Made by a program: the position numbers and the translations under genes. This document shows positions 37,875 through 50,920 of a stretch of DNA of 64,000 nt, in pieces. The DNA lies in NCBI GenBank assembly GCA_005281725.1, contig SSBO01000012.1, positions 20,848,779 to 20,912,778 of the forward strand, in the 5' to 3' direction. This DNA comes from Wuchereria bancrofti. Lineage: Eukaryota; Nematoda; Chromadorea; Rhabditida; Onchocercidae. The number at the start of each line of letters is the position of its first letter. The stretch's first letter is position 1. The notes beneath the pieces were generated by a model. The model worked only from the letters and a program-made list of their open reading frames with translations. It ran no database searches and was not told the origin of the DNA.

Positions 37875-38460
37875 ACTTCATTTAAACTTTTAAATTCTTT
37901 ATGATGTGCTGAAGCATCGTAAACAATTCTTAATTTAGTTGTAGTTTTACTAAGAGTTAATACTTCATAATGTGGTAAGTAGTGAATAACATCTACCTCA
38001 TTCGTCGGATGTACTTCAATTATACTTGAGTATAGTTGATCCATAAGTGTTTCATAGTATAAGTGCAGAATTGATTTATGTTGTAGGGGGCATAATGAAT
38101 CTTTCCAAGGCTAACATACTTGGTATCTCCCATATTGCTTGATAATAGTTCGTTTAAAATGCTTTAAAGCTTGATCATCATCAGCTTGAGGTGATCCTTG
38201 AATACCAATCGTTTCTAATTTCCAAAAATTTTCTAATTCTGACTTAATGTTGCATTCGTAGAATATACTACCTGTTTAGGATAAAATTTATTCTTCTTAC
38301 GGAGCTTGTTAATGTCACCACTTCCACCAACATAGGGCCAACCTTTGACTGGATTAGTATGTGTCCTGAATGTAGCTCCTTGATTTCTCGTAGATTAATA
38401 AATTTGAAAAAATAGTCAACTCCAATCAGTACGTTGCGTTTTCTCTAATAATTTGTTAAT
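37875..38460 (-). pseudogene. Older BEL/Pao pol fragment (protease-RT junction)
   Basis: Minus-strand pieces in more than one frame read LIGVDYFFKFINL, SKVGPMLVGSGD, then HYLPHYEVLTLSKTTTKLRI and [16 protein letters not shown]. These are the Pao region between protease and RT. Frameshifts and stops interrupt it, and it is cut at 37874 by the LTR terminus. It overlaps in sequence with the plus-strand RT fragment at 36108, with several differences, so they are separate copies. Confidence 0.7.
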
Positions 38461-40248
38461 TCCTGGAAAATTTATTTTATTTTAGAAAGTTTATTATTTT
38501 ATTTAAAATTTTGCGATGCTGAAATTTGCAATATTATTTTTCTTTTGCATTTTTGTTGTCATCTGTCAGATCATCAGAAGCTTTGTTTGCATGTATTACA
38601 AAATTCCTGCAAATGATTTGAAATGATTATCTTTAATCAGAAAAATATAATCTAGAATTTGTTTACTACTCATGTAACGTATAACTGTTGAAATGACCAC
38701 TTTGTTAATTCTTGATTAATAATTTGTTGGTTTGCCCTATTCAGTTTCTTGAATGCTATGATTCCTATTTCCATAATGGTCCAGTCATGCACTTCTTGTT
38801 GCTGCTCTCCAGTTGTTCAGCTTGAAATTGCATTTTTTTCTTTAAAAAAAGGCATATAATTGTTACAAAGAGATAATGATGACCGGATTGAGAAATAATC
38901 AGTTTAATTAGTGAAGAATTGCCAAATAATTTATTTACTGTTCCAGTAGTAGTATTCTTTTCATTCTTTTGTATAATTTGTTACACTTTGAATAAATGTT
39001 ATCGAAGATAATACATTCTCTGCAAAATAAATGACAATGATAGGATGGAGATGGATTACTATAGAAATTTTGACCAAGAAATACAGTTTCGATTTTAGTG
39101 GCACTTTTTAGGTGCCTTTTTTTATATGTTCGAACTCTTTCATTCACTTGGAAAATTAATAAAAATTTTGTATTAGTTAAGAAAAATATAACAAAAATTA
39201 AAATGATCGAATATTTCTGTAGCAGTAACATTCTTCCCTTGTCTAAAAAGATATTGCAAAAAAGAAGAAATTATTTTTTTGTCTTGAAAAAGATTCATTT
39301 TTGCTATTTAATCCTGGTGCAACAGACACTCGCAAATTATGAATAATGAATAATTTGTACCAAACTATATTGCTAGCAGAAGAGAGATCAATCATGTCGA
39401 TGATGCAATATGAAGCAAAATGATGCTATGGATAAAATAGTATTCTGTCTTTTGATGAAAAAGAAAGGTGATATGATATCTATCTATCTATCACAAATTC
39501 ATATAAGTTGATATTCAAAGCAAATTATTGAAATTATATCTTTAACAATTCGCTTGCTAATATAAATAAGGAATTTAATGCCATGTGATGTGAAATGTGG
39601 ATAATTCATATCATTGAGTTTAAAAAAACATAATGTTCATGTTGTAATAAAAAATTATATATTCTAAGATATTGATATTTACTTAATTACTACTAGTTAC
39701 TTATTGATATAAATTGCTATTAATTATTGATTGATATTAATTACTTCTATTAATAATTACTCCTGAAAGAATCAAATTATTGTTTAAACTTTTCTTTTAA
39801 AATGACTTCCTTTACTTTTAACCATCACTTTGAAGAAAATTTTAAAGCACTGCTAACTTTCAACTTTAATTAAACTGCCAAAGTCCCATGGCCATGGATC
39901 GCAAACCGATAATTTCTGACTCAGCATTTCAAAGTAATATTGATTGTTTTTTTATTGTATAACTTCATTAATATTTGAAAATTATATTTTTATAAAATTC
40001 ACTGCTTTATTCATAAAAATTGTTTTTAGATGAATTGAAAAATTTTTGCTGTGCAAATTAATAACAAGAACTCAGGTTTGTTCTAAAAAAAATTGGGTTT
40101 CATTTTCCAATATCATGTCACTTTCTCACCACTTCATCATTTTACTAGCATTTCAATTAAACACCACATTAGTAACGGGCTCAAAAAAATTTCAATTGTA
40201 GACCATTTTTTGCAAATTACAAATTAATTACGAAACAGTTGCAAATGA
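38461..40248. other. AT-rich region without recognised genes
   Basis: Both strands hold only short open stretches (for example 38935-39231 minus and 39098-39346 plus) with no family resemblance. This is probably repeat-derived intergenic DNA. Confidence 0.4.
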
Positions 40249-40325
40249 TTTACAAACTACGCACAAACCGCTCACAAACCACGTGTAAACCACGTACGAA
40301 CCATTTACAAACCGTCTGCAAACCT
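40249..40325. repeat. Tandem array of seven 11-bp units
   Basis: Seven adjoining 11-mers share an (A)CAAACC(A/G)-type core: TTTACAAACTA, CGCACAAACCG, CTCACAAACCA, CGTGTAAACCA, CGTACGAACCA, TTTACAAACCG, TCTGCAAACCT. The last unit and a half overlaps the left end of the large inverted repeat. The far end of that element retains only the matching one and a half units. Confidence 0.75.
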
Positions 40326-42565
40326 GCTTCATTTCATGTAATAAAAAAAACATGTTTTCTGTGCCAATAAAAATAATGTGCTTTCTGTGCTAATAACGTT
40401 TCAGGATATTAGCAAACAGTTCAAACAAAGCAAGGTGAAGAAATCCGTGAAGAAAAAAGTTGAAAAATTGAAAAGAAATGCTGTGCAGGAGTACCCAAAA
40501 CAATTTTCGTTTCCTTTTTTTGAATGAAATTTTGACTAAACATTTCTGGAAGATATTTGCATTGCACTGAGAATGACTCAGCAACTATTGCTTTCGCTTT
40601 CTCTGCTTTGTTAGACTGCAACCAGATTGATGGATAGATCATTTACCGCATTATGTGTACGACAGAATAAAGTGATTAGAACAGAGTAAAAAAAATCATT
40701 TACATTTGCTAAAATCATGGGTTAAATAAATCATATTCACACAGACTGTTTTAGTTTTGTTTTAAATTGCGACTAAGGGAAGCTAAGGAGACACATATTT
40801 GAATATTTATATAAAACATCATATAAAACAATTTTGTCATTTCTTCGCTATTTNNNNTTGCTTTTAATCTTTTGAATTATCTAGATTTTTAGCGCAAATC
40901 AAGCAACCGAAGTAAGCAACTATTTGTAGATATTCACATATGATCTATTTATATCCTTCCATAATTGTATTTTTTAATGCAAAATGTTTAATTGACAAGG
41001 AAATATATTGCTAAAGAAAGATTTTGTGAAGCTCTTTTGATCAATAAGACATTTCTTCAATAGATTTCAACTGAAACCTTCAAATACTGTAATAATAATC
41101 ATTCCCATAGCATAGTTTGTTGTTAGACTTTTCAAGTTTCGAAAAGTTGAATTTTTTCATTGATTTTTAAGTAAGTCGAAAATTTAGTTCTATTTCTGTT
41201 TCTTTCTTCGTTTGAAATTTTTTCCAAAATTTTCTTTGTCTTTTCATTTTGTAATTATTCGTTTAGTCTTTCATTTAGCTCTTTTTTGTCCAACCTTTGT
41301 CCATGATAGGAATAGTTGTGTGATTTGAAGTGTAACGAAATTGCTAAAACTTCAGGAAATTCTGAAGAAAAATCCTGCTTTTAGTTTAAAATCAGAAACC
41401 TGAAAGATTATTATGACTAATTTATTGATGAAATAATTTAATTATTTCACTTTTAGAAATATTTTTATTTCTTCAATTGCAGTTGGAAAATTTTCTACTT
41501 CAATAAAAAAAATAATAAATTAAACTAATAAAACTAATGAAAAAAGCAATGAAAAAAAAGCTTGTTGATTTTAATTTTTAGAATTTGCTCTACTATAAAT
41601 CTAAAAAAAATGAAAGACTAAACGAATAATTACAGAATGAAAGGACAAAGAAAAGTTTGGAAAAAATTTCAAACGAAGAAAGAAACAGAAGTAGAACTAA
41701 ATTTTGGACTTACTTAAAAATCAATGAAAAAATTCAACTTTTCGAAACTTAAAAAGTCTAACAACAAACTATGCTATGGGAATGATTATTATTACTGTAT
41801 GTTTACTATTTGAAGGTTTCAGTTGAAATCTATTGAAGAAATGTCTTATTGATCAAAAGAGCTTCACAAAATCTTTCTTTAGCAATATATTTCCTTGTCA
41901 ATTAAACATTTTGCATTAAAAAATACAATTATGGAAGGATATAAATAGATCATATGTGAATATCTACAAATAGTTGCTTACTTCGGTTGCTTGATTTGCG
42001 CTAAAAATCTAGATAATTCAAAAGATTAAAAGCAATAAATAGCGAAGAAATGACAAAATTGTTTTATATGATGTTTTATATAAATATTCAAATATGTGTC
42101 CCCTTAGCTTCCCTTAGTCGCAATTTAAAACAAAACTAAAACAGTCTGTGTGAATATGATTTATTTAACCCATGATTTTAGCAAATTTAAATTATTTTTT
42201 TACTCTGTTCTAATCACTTTATTCTGTCGTACACACAATACGATCTATCCATCAATCTGTTGCAGTGAATTTATCATCTAACAAAGCAAAGAAAGCGAAA
42301 GCAATAATTGCTGAGTCATTCTCAGTGCAATGCAAATATCTTCCAGAAATGTTTAGTCAAAAGTTCATTCAAAAAAAAGGAAACGAAAATTGTTTTGGGT
42401 ACTCCTGCACAGCATCTTTTTCTAATTTTTCAACTTTTTTCTTCATGGATTTCTTCACCTTGCTTTGTTTGAACTGTGTGCGTTGTTAGCACAGAAAGTA
42501 TATTATTTCTTTTTATTAGCACAGAAAGCTTGTTATTACATGAAATGAAGGTTTGCAGACGGTTT
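40309..42565. mobile_element. 2.26-kb foldback element (long inverted repeat)
   Basis: The left arm (about 40309-41276) and the right arm (about 41624-42565) are near-perfect reverse complements, flanking a loop of about 350 bp. Landmarks that pair include AAACCGTCTGCAAACCT (left edge) with its complement at the right edge, and the TTCTTCGCTATTT and CTTCGGTTGCTTGATTTGCG blocks. A run of four N (40854-40857) sits in the left arm; the right arm has ordinary sequence there. Each arm carries the same short frame (LPEMFSQNFIQKK and LPEMFSQKFIQKK), so the arms derive from one sequence with a few substitutions. This is the structure of a foldback transposon or a recent inverted duplication. No transposase is seen. 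Confidence 0.8.
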
Positions 42566-43143
42566 GCATAAATTTCATGCATACGTGTATTTATTTATTC
42601 AGAAATTATTACTGAAATAATTTTAACTAAGATTTGCTTAAAAATGGTTGTTATTCTGAATTCAGGCCTTAATGTATGCGGCATTTACTTTACACAGAAA
42701 GAAAAAATGGCGTTTAAATAATATAATTACCAAGTAAATAATTAATTCGATATTTCCTTGCTCATGAGCAAAGATCTATCGTTGAAGAAAAATAATGCAT
42801 TAGCTTGAGATTTTGTAGATTTTGAAGCATACTTATTTATCAAATATGTAAAGGAAATAATTTTTAATAATTAATGAAAATTTATAATGGCACTTAAATA
42901 CATTGCTATTATCAGTTCGTTTTACTCTTTTCAACTACTACAACTATGGTTAGCTTCGTTCTCCATTTTGTTATCTCTTATTTACTATCTTTATTATCAT
43001 TTTATTTCGTTTATTCATATTTTTTTCTTCCTTAGAATTTATATTAAATTCAATTTAAGGTCTTATTGCAATCAATAAATGATTTAAAAGTATGGAGTAA
43101 AAATTTGCATTGATTTTTTTGAAAATGTTTATGATTATTTCAG
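42566..43143. other. Region upstream of the guanylate cyclase gene
   Basis: Must contain, or be followed upstream by, the initiating exon of the guanylate cyclase. An ATG immediately before a GTTAGC donor-like site near 42945 is one candidate for a tiny first exon, but nothing is decisive. Confidence 0.3.
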
Positions 43144-46100
43144 ATCGGTTGGTTCCATGAGTGTTTTCGCAGAATGATTTTTGAACAATATGGCAGGGAG
43201 GTATGGTTGAAGATTTTGTAAGTTTTCATTTTAATTAGTTAATTAATGTTTAATTTGTCACTTTTGTCAGAAGTTAATGAAATCTGGATAATTGCCAAAC
43301 CGTTGGCTACAATTTAAAAAATGAAAATCAATGTGATATTGAAGTTTTATTTAAAAAAACCTCATTGTCATTACTTTTAACACATTCCTACCAACAGTAC
43401 CTTGCATGCTAAGACAATAAATCTGTCACCTATGACCTTAGAAAATCAATCCTTACAGAACAACTCCAATAATTCAGTCCGAGTTGCTTAGTCCAACTTT
43501 GTTCATTAGTTTGTTTTATTTTGATTCAAAATTTCCTTTAAATTCTTTCAAATTATAAGTAGTCTTATTTGGAAACCCAAATTTTCAATTAACTTTTGAG
43601 AATTATAACTTAAAAAAGGAAACTGTAGCAGAGTTGATGTGTGACAGTTTAGGAATTGTCCACGAAATATTTTCCAGTTTCTATATTTCCATTAATCTTA
43701 AGTAGATATCAATTACTAAGATATTCTTATTTACAAGGATTGCTTTGGTATTAATTAATGAAATAGGCTTAAAAGATCATGAACCCATCAAGAGATCAAA
43801 TAATCAACGTAACTTGCAATTCCTAAGTTACCAATATGCTTCAAATTTTAAGTCAATGAATAATCATCAAGTTGAAATTTTTTTTTTCTCAAAAATGAAT
43901 TCAAAAGCAACAATTTTTTGGAAACTTTCAAAATCAATGGGAGGTAAATAGAGGGAATATTTAGAGATAGTCCAAATGGGTATGGTTGGCTTACTTGTTT
44001 TGAAGATTAATTAGCTTACACTGCGATTAAATGTTGTTTAAAGTTGCGTGCGGGAAAAATTTATTGAATTGCGTGTTAATAATTACTTGCTAGAAAATTT
44101 CTTGACAATAATAAAAATGAATAATAATTCGTTATACTTAGGATTTGTCGATATTTTTCCTGCACAAATTTTGAGACAATTCTGGTGTTGAAATTCATAA
44201 ATAATTAATTTTTAAATCATTAATGATAAAGCGAACTATTTTCAATTATTACTTGACAGTAACCATGAAGCATTACTTTTGTCCCCACTTTGCAATTGTC
44301 TTTTCACAGTATTTGAAAATAATTTCTAATTTATATTTAATTTTTAGATTGAAATTGAATTTCACTGAAGAAAATAACTCAAAAAATTTCAAATACATTC
44401 TTTGTATTTCAATTTAAATCTTTGTTTTGTTCTTCTTTTTTAACTTTTATGAAAGGCAGATATGTGAATTGTTTCCCTGCAAAAGTAACTTTTTTAATAA
44501 CTCTTTGAGAAATAAACCATTCTTTATAAATTCAATATAATTTTAAATTGAAAGCTTCTGCTAACAAAATAAAGGTAAAGAAAGAAATTTGATAAGTGTC
44601 AAAGGTCAAATTGCTTTCACTAATAAATAACATTTTCTGTTTCATTCTTCATTGTACACTTCCATTCTTTTCTTGATTAATTACAGAAATTGTTGTCATC
44701 TGAAAGAAGGCGAAGAATGCATGTTGTCATGTTATTACGACGACGAAATAACAATGGAAATGGCTCGTGCTGTTTCGCGTGTTTTAAGTTTGTATTTTCA
44801 ATTTTTTAGATATTTTTGAGCAAAATTAAACAAAAAGAAAGTTTTTTTTCTGATTGATTAAGTATAATTTGAAACTATATGATTAAGTAATAACTTACTT
44901 CTGTTTCTAAAAGTATGAGTTTTAATTTTGTTCTGTAAGAAAGCCTTTGAATTACACTATTTTACTTTTTTTTTCCTTGTTGATAAAAATATCTTTCAAA
45001 TAATGAATAAATTTAAATTATCGTTAAAAAAGCAATATTCATGTAGCACTTTTTTTTTTTTCAAATTTTTTAAAATAACTTAGATCTTTCGTTGGACGCG
45101 GTATGGGAAGCTTTTGGCGTATATTTCATACATTTTATTATAAAAACTGGATGGGATGAAATTTTACAAGTGCTTGCTTACGATCTTAAAGTATTTTTTT
45201 TTTTGAAAACTTAACTTATTTTTAATTGTGAGGTTTTCAGAAATAAATATTTAAAAAAAAATAAGATAAAATAAATGATAGATTTGCAAATTTTGAGTAA
45301 AAATAAGTTATAAAAATTCAAAATGTTTCATGGACTAATTTTTAGAAAGGATTCCAAAAAATTCGATTTGCATTCTGAGAAATTTCCAATTCCAAATTCT
45401 TAGATTGTTTGTTTAATTAATTTTGCTAATTTATTTGTTTAAAGGGTTTCTTGAATAGCCTGGACAGAGTGTATTATTTTGCTGATCAAATGGCTTTCTC
45501 GATGAAATTACGCAGACCATTGTTTCGCTGTGAACTGAACAATGATGATAGCCTCCTATTGCATTATTATTCGTCACGTACAGGATTTCCGGGAATTGTC
45601 AAAGGTGTCACCAAAATTATTCAATCCACTGTTTATAATTTTAACTTGTTCTAACCAGTGAGCATTGATAGTTCTTGTTTATTTAAAACAAAATATTTTC
45701 CTCTATTTTCTATAGCACCGAAAATTCCTTTTCGGCTTTTCTTTCCTTCTGCGCCTAGATACTTTGCAGAGAAGGACCACTAAAAAAATAAAAGTTGGTA
45801 GTTACTGAATTCAAAATATTATGTTACATCTTATTCACTGGTGCTATGATGATAAATGATTAACTAAACAGTGAATTATGAATTTTTAAAATTTTAGGAA
45901 TTTAAAAATAATTGAGGAATCAAAAAAGTCCTATAATTCCTATATGATTTTAGTGGAAAGATTTTAAACGCAAAGCTCATCTGTACTTTCAGGTATTGTT
46001 CGTGAAGTATCAAGGAGAATATTCGGAATTGAAACTGAAATGACTATTGAAAGCCGTCTTCGAGCGCATTTTAATTCAACCATTAAAGAACACATTATAT

Positions 46101-49100
46101 TTTCAATTACTTCGGTTTCACTTTTTCTTCTCGAAATAAGTTTTGAGAAGTTCAAATTGAGTTTTAAACAAATTGCATATGAAAGAGTATTTGGATAAAA
46201 CAATTGAAATAAATGCAATTTCAGAAGGATAAAGATAAGAACAGTTTGAATTGCGTGAATCCTTCGCTGACCAATTTTTTACAAAATGCGAAGTCAAGTG
46301 TAAATTTTACTATAATTTTAGCAAAATAGCTTTTTTCCTTTTTTAAATTTGTTCAAATAATTATATCAATAATTTTTCGCAAAAATGTGTGAAAAATAAT
46401 TTTTGTGTATTCTATTCAATCGATTGAAAAATTTTTGCAAATTCTTAATTGATGTGATTCTTTCATAATGATTAGCAAATTTATTAATTTCGATTTAATA
46501 TTTTCTGGGAAATTGAAATTTAATTGCACTCCTCGTATGATTAAATTTCAATACTAAAAAAAGAACCCAACCGATGATGATATTTCATTCAGTTATTAAA
46601 TAAAATTAGATTATTAAATTACTTATAATATTTTCTAGACTTGTAACATTCATTCATCTTCTGAAATTATATTATCATGGAGACGTAACTTTCACGTGTG
46701 TTTATTCAATTAATAATCTAACTTTAAAAAAGACGTTAAGGGACAATGTGGCTTATCGCTAAACGAATTCGCGATTATTTTTCCATATCACATTTGCTTT
46801 AATAAAAAATTCCAAATATTGCACTATGGTAAATTTTTCCATCCCTATATTATATCTATTATTGATAGTTGTTAACTAAGTAACATGTTTATCAGTAATC
46901 AGAGTCACTGGAGGATAATTTCATAAATAAAAAATTCATAGATGAAGTTTGAAAATTCAAAATAACTTTTATTATTATTTTATATTTTATTTACAGGTAT
47001 TTTTATCAAAAAGTATGTGCCATCAGTGAGATCTGGTGTAACTTTGCTAACTGATATTGCACAACTTATTTACCCTAATGTAAGTAAATTCAAAAAAAAA
47101 AAAACAATACACATCAAGTACTTTAATTCTTTAAGAAGTAAAATTATTTCCAACATATTGAAAGAGATATATGATTATAATAATTGAATCTTTCAGGTAC
47201 CACTTATTTATCAATCTTTACTGGCTTTTTTGAATAGTATATTCGTGTTAATATTAAATGATATCATGGGCCATCAGATTCACTCACATCCAATCGTTTT
47301 AAAAGGTTGTAATATTTTGAAAATGATATGTTGAATGATAAATATATTAATTTAAAAAATTAAATGTTAAAAAAAGCAAAGTTATTAGAATGATAAAATC
47401 TTATCAGTGATGAATTAAGAGTTAAACAAAATAAACTATACACTAAGGTTCGATGACGTTATTATCAAATGGACATTTTATTTATATGTGTTCGTTGGAT
47501 GTATCCGAAATTATCCACCTTAAACAACGACAGTTATATCTTAGTGATATGCAATTGCACGATGCAACTCGAAATATTATTATGATCAATGAATTAAGAC
47601 TTTACCAAATTAAACATACGTTTGTCAATTTTTGACCTTAAGAATTACTGTAATGAATGATATACGAATTTAACATTTTTTTACTTATGATGAATGTTAT
47701 TTTATTTACAAACATTGACAATTACATTAGCTTCAATTTCAAATCAAATAATTATGGAACATTTAACTCAATTCAGATATTGCAACTTTTTAATCGCTAC
47801 AATGATTATTTATTCACTAGCGGTTTAGATTTAGTATTCAGTATAATACATATTATTATATCATCACTGTAAATGATGGTATAATATTAAAATATTTTGA
47901 AAAATCTGAAAAATTAATTAGTAAAATTATGAAATAAAAGACATCAATTATGAAACGCTATCTAAAGTTCAAAGTTTAAAATTGAAATAAAAGTTGAAAT
48001 GATGGCATTGCAATAGTATTTGGTTAAAACATATTAATACATAGAGCGATGTCTAAATATTAACATATATGAAAAAAATTTCATCTATGTGTTTATTTAA
48101 TGATAAATATTTTGAAGTAAAAAATTGGAAGAAAAAAAAAGTAATCTAACAAAACTAATCGAGAAAGTGGCTATTGAGAAGTATCGATCGGAAAAACTCC
48201 TCTATGAATTATTACCACCATTTGCTGTTGAAATTCTTCGCATGGGTGAAACGGTTCAAGCGCGTAAAAATTAATTTACTCATATTTAATTTCATATCTG
48301 ACAATTATTTTCATCTTCAATTTACTTCTGATAATTGCAAAACTAATATGAAAGTAAAATAAATATTATATTGATGTTTTATGCTAAAATTTGAAGTTAT
48401 AAACGAGTAAAAGGACAAATGAACGGAAAGATAATGCATTGTTCAATGATTAGATTGATTGATCAGTAGAAAGTTTCAGATGAATGTACAGATGCAACAC
48501 TTCTCTTTTCCGATATAGTAAAATTCACAAACATTTGCGCTGCATGCGCACCTTATGATGTTTTTAATATGTTAAACGAGTTATATACCAAATTTGATCG
48601 TATTGCTAAAATTGTAAGTACCTTTCATGTTTTCATTTTTAAATTTTTAATTGTAGTTTACTTCATTTATTTGTTCTTTTGTTAACTTGAATATTAGATA
48701 TCAAAACAATTTTAAAGTTTGCAACTTTCCGATTCGAATTTTACGAACTTTATGTTATAATCATTATAACTTTAAAACCATCCAGCCTGTCACACTGTTA
48801 AAGCTCTTAGCTTTTTAATCAATATTTTTTTAATATGTAAAATGTCGAAATTTCTCGCATTTGTTTTTTATTGAATTTATATGATTCGATTCCATTAATT
48901 GAATCGTTTAGAACGACGTTTATAAGGTTGAAACTATTGGTGATGCTTACGTGGTTGCTAGTGGTGTTCCCAATCAATGTATCGATCATTCAGAACGTAT
49001 CTTAAATATGGCCATTGGTATGCAAATGGAGGTGAAATCAGTGAAGCGTCCAGGAACTGATATATCACTTGAGATTCGTATAGGTATTCACACCGGACCA

Positions 49101-49858
49101 ATTTTTGCTGGAATAGTTGGATTCAAAATGCCTCGGTTAGTAGTAATTTTAAGTCATTCACAAAACTTGTGATAATTTTATCTAGCTATCTGAATAGAAT
49201 AGAGCAGAAAATAAACAAATTGCATGATTGCTTTACATTTTCAGTTATTGCTTGTTCGGGAGGACAGTTTCAATAGCCCGTAAATTGGAATCGTATGGCG
49301 TACCGAGAAAAATTTGTGTCAGTGAAACGGCCAAGAAGTATGCTACCCTTAGAATTCAATATAATTTCATTGGCTGTTATTTCATATCTAATATTTTGTT
49401 TGGTTTAACCTGACTCTATCCGTGTAAACTGTAATATATTTTCAGTTCGGCACTACAAACGAATAAATTCCTTGAGTTCGTTGAGGGAGGAATTATTGAA
49501 GCAGATTTTGGTCGAGTGCACACTTATTTTCTGGAAAAAAACGGTCGAAAAACTGTTTGGGACATTTGTGCCCATCTCAGACGTTTGTTTTATCAATCTT
49601 TGCATTGAACTAAAAATATACAACTTTTTTTTTGTAGTTCTATCTTAACTAACTTCAATCATAATTCCAGAGCCAGGACAGTCCACTGATGGCTATTACG
49701 AATTGCACGAAACCAAGGAGACTTCATTCAAAAAACAAACTCCTTGTAAGGTGGGCTTAAAAAATGTATTCGTTAAAAAAAAAATACGAAATCTTGCATC
49801 TATGTTTAGAGAGGAGCTTAAGTTGTTCACTAGAAATTTATACGATAAGCTATTCTAG
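43144..49858 (+). CDS. Atypical soluble guanylate cyclase (nematode gcy-31/33-like)
   Basis: Converts GTP to cGMP; nematode relatives act as gas or oxygen sensors in neurons. Fourteen exons join in phase: 43144-43217, 44687-44787, 45084-45190, 45445-45604, 45993-46160, 46997-47079, 47197-47305, 47448-47619, 48118-48263, 48480-48613, 48912-49135, 49245-49337, 49446-49582 and 49671-49858 (631 codons). The start exon is missing. Order: HNOB heme-domain (IGWFHECFRRM, with YYSSR matching the YxSxR motif), HNOBA/PAS-like (LYLSDMQLHDATR), signalling coiled coil (LEEKKSNLTKLIEKVAIEKY), and the cyclase domain. Metal-binding Asp are present (FSDIVKFT, ETIGDAYVV), as are the guanine-selecting Glu (KVETIGD) and Cys (RYCLFG). 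Oddities: no His in the helix that usually bears the proximal heme ligand, and GRTVSIARKLES replaces the usual GDTVNTASRMES, altering the catalytic Asn and Arg positions. The last exon carries DGYYELHE and a basic tail. Confidence 0.9.
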
Positions 49859-50920
49859 ATAACCATCATGAGAAAAAAGCGAAAAGTGGGACAGAAGCCT
49901 TCTGCACTTCAACCAGCTAATATTAACCTTCAAGGGACGAACATTTGTGTTGTCATTTGATGTTGCGTTTTGTCATAAATTTGCTGTTATAATAGGCGTC
50001 ACAAAGAGATAAAAGATAATATCATAAAGTCTTTCCTGACCGTCTCATAATGTTGTTCCTCCATGTGAATACTGCAATCTGTTGTCCACTTCGCTTGACC
50101 TATCTTTTTAAGTTCTGAGCTTGTAATTTGTAAAAATACAAAATGCTTCAAATCTTTGTGATTATTTCTGCAACAGAAGTCTTCAAATTAGAATTCTATT
50201 CAAGAATCAACAACAATATATCTACGAAATTATAATTAAAACACATAAAATGCATATCTATCGATCATGAAATGACCATATCACTTCTATTAAAATCACA
50301 ATGAACTATTTGGAATACAATTACTAACTTCAGCATTTCCAAAATTAAAATTCAATTTTGAGACAATTTCAACGAGCTCATACTTTTTCATTTTTTTTAG
50401 ACTTGTAAAACATAATTTATAAATTAATTGGACACAGTACAAGAAATCAGGAATTGAGAAATATGAAGACATAATATTTATACACATTACAACTCAAAAA
50501 CTTTTGGAGACAATTAGATAAATACAAATCAGCACCCGACAAATGGTCAACATGCTTCCTGTACGTTTTGTTGAGAAAAAGAAATTCTCTTTTGAAATTT
50601 CTGAAACAGTTGCAACGTTGCTCTATAAAATTCTGTACAAATGTAAACAATGAAAGAATTTATAAATAAAAAGAAGTGGCTAAATAACCCAATAATTCTA
50701 ACCTATATCAATCTCAGACACTGTACACGTTTACTTATTTCTAAACGATTCAGTTTACTGAACTTCTCTTGTTGGCATCAGAAAAATTCAAGAATTTGCA
50801 TAATTACAACTACAAACAACTCTTTTAAGAAAGAAAAGAAAATACACAGTTTCTGTATAAAAATGTTCTATGTTTCAATTTAGCACCAGGATACTCCCGT
50901 AAATTAATAACAAGAATGTT
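49859..50920. other. Convergent intergenic region
   Basis: Separates the 3' ends of the guanylate cyclase (+) and the Bfr1-like gene (-). Short open stretches only; nothing recognised. Confidence 0.4.

Noticed and set aside
49583..49608. Stop codon at 49606-49608 as the end of the guanylate cyclase
   Set aside because: A GTTTGT donor at 49583 and an AATTCCAG acceptor before 49671 join in phase to an exon with the family-typical DGYYELHE segment, so the last exon lies further downstream.
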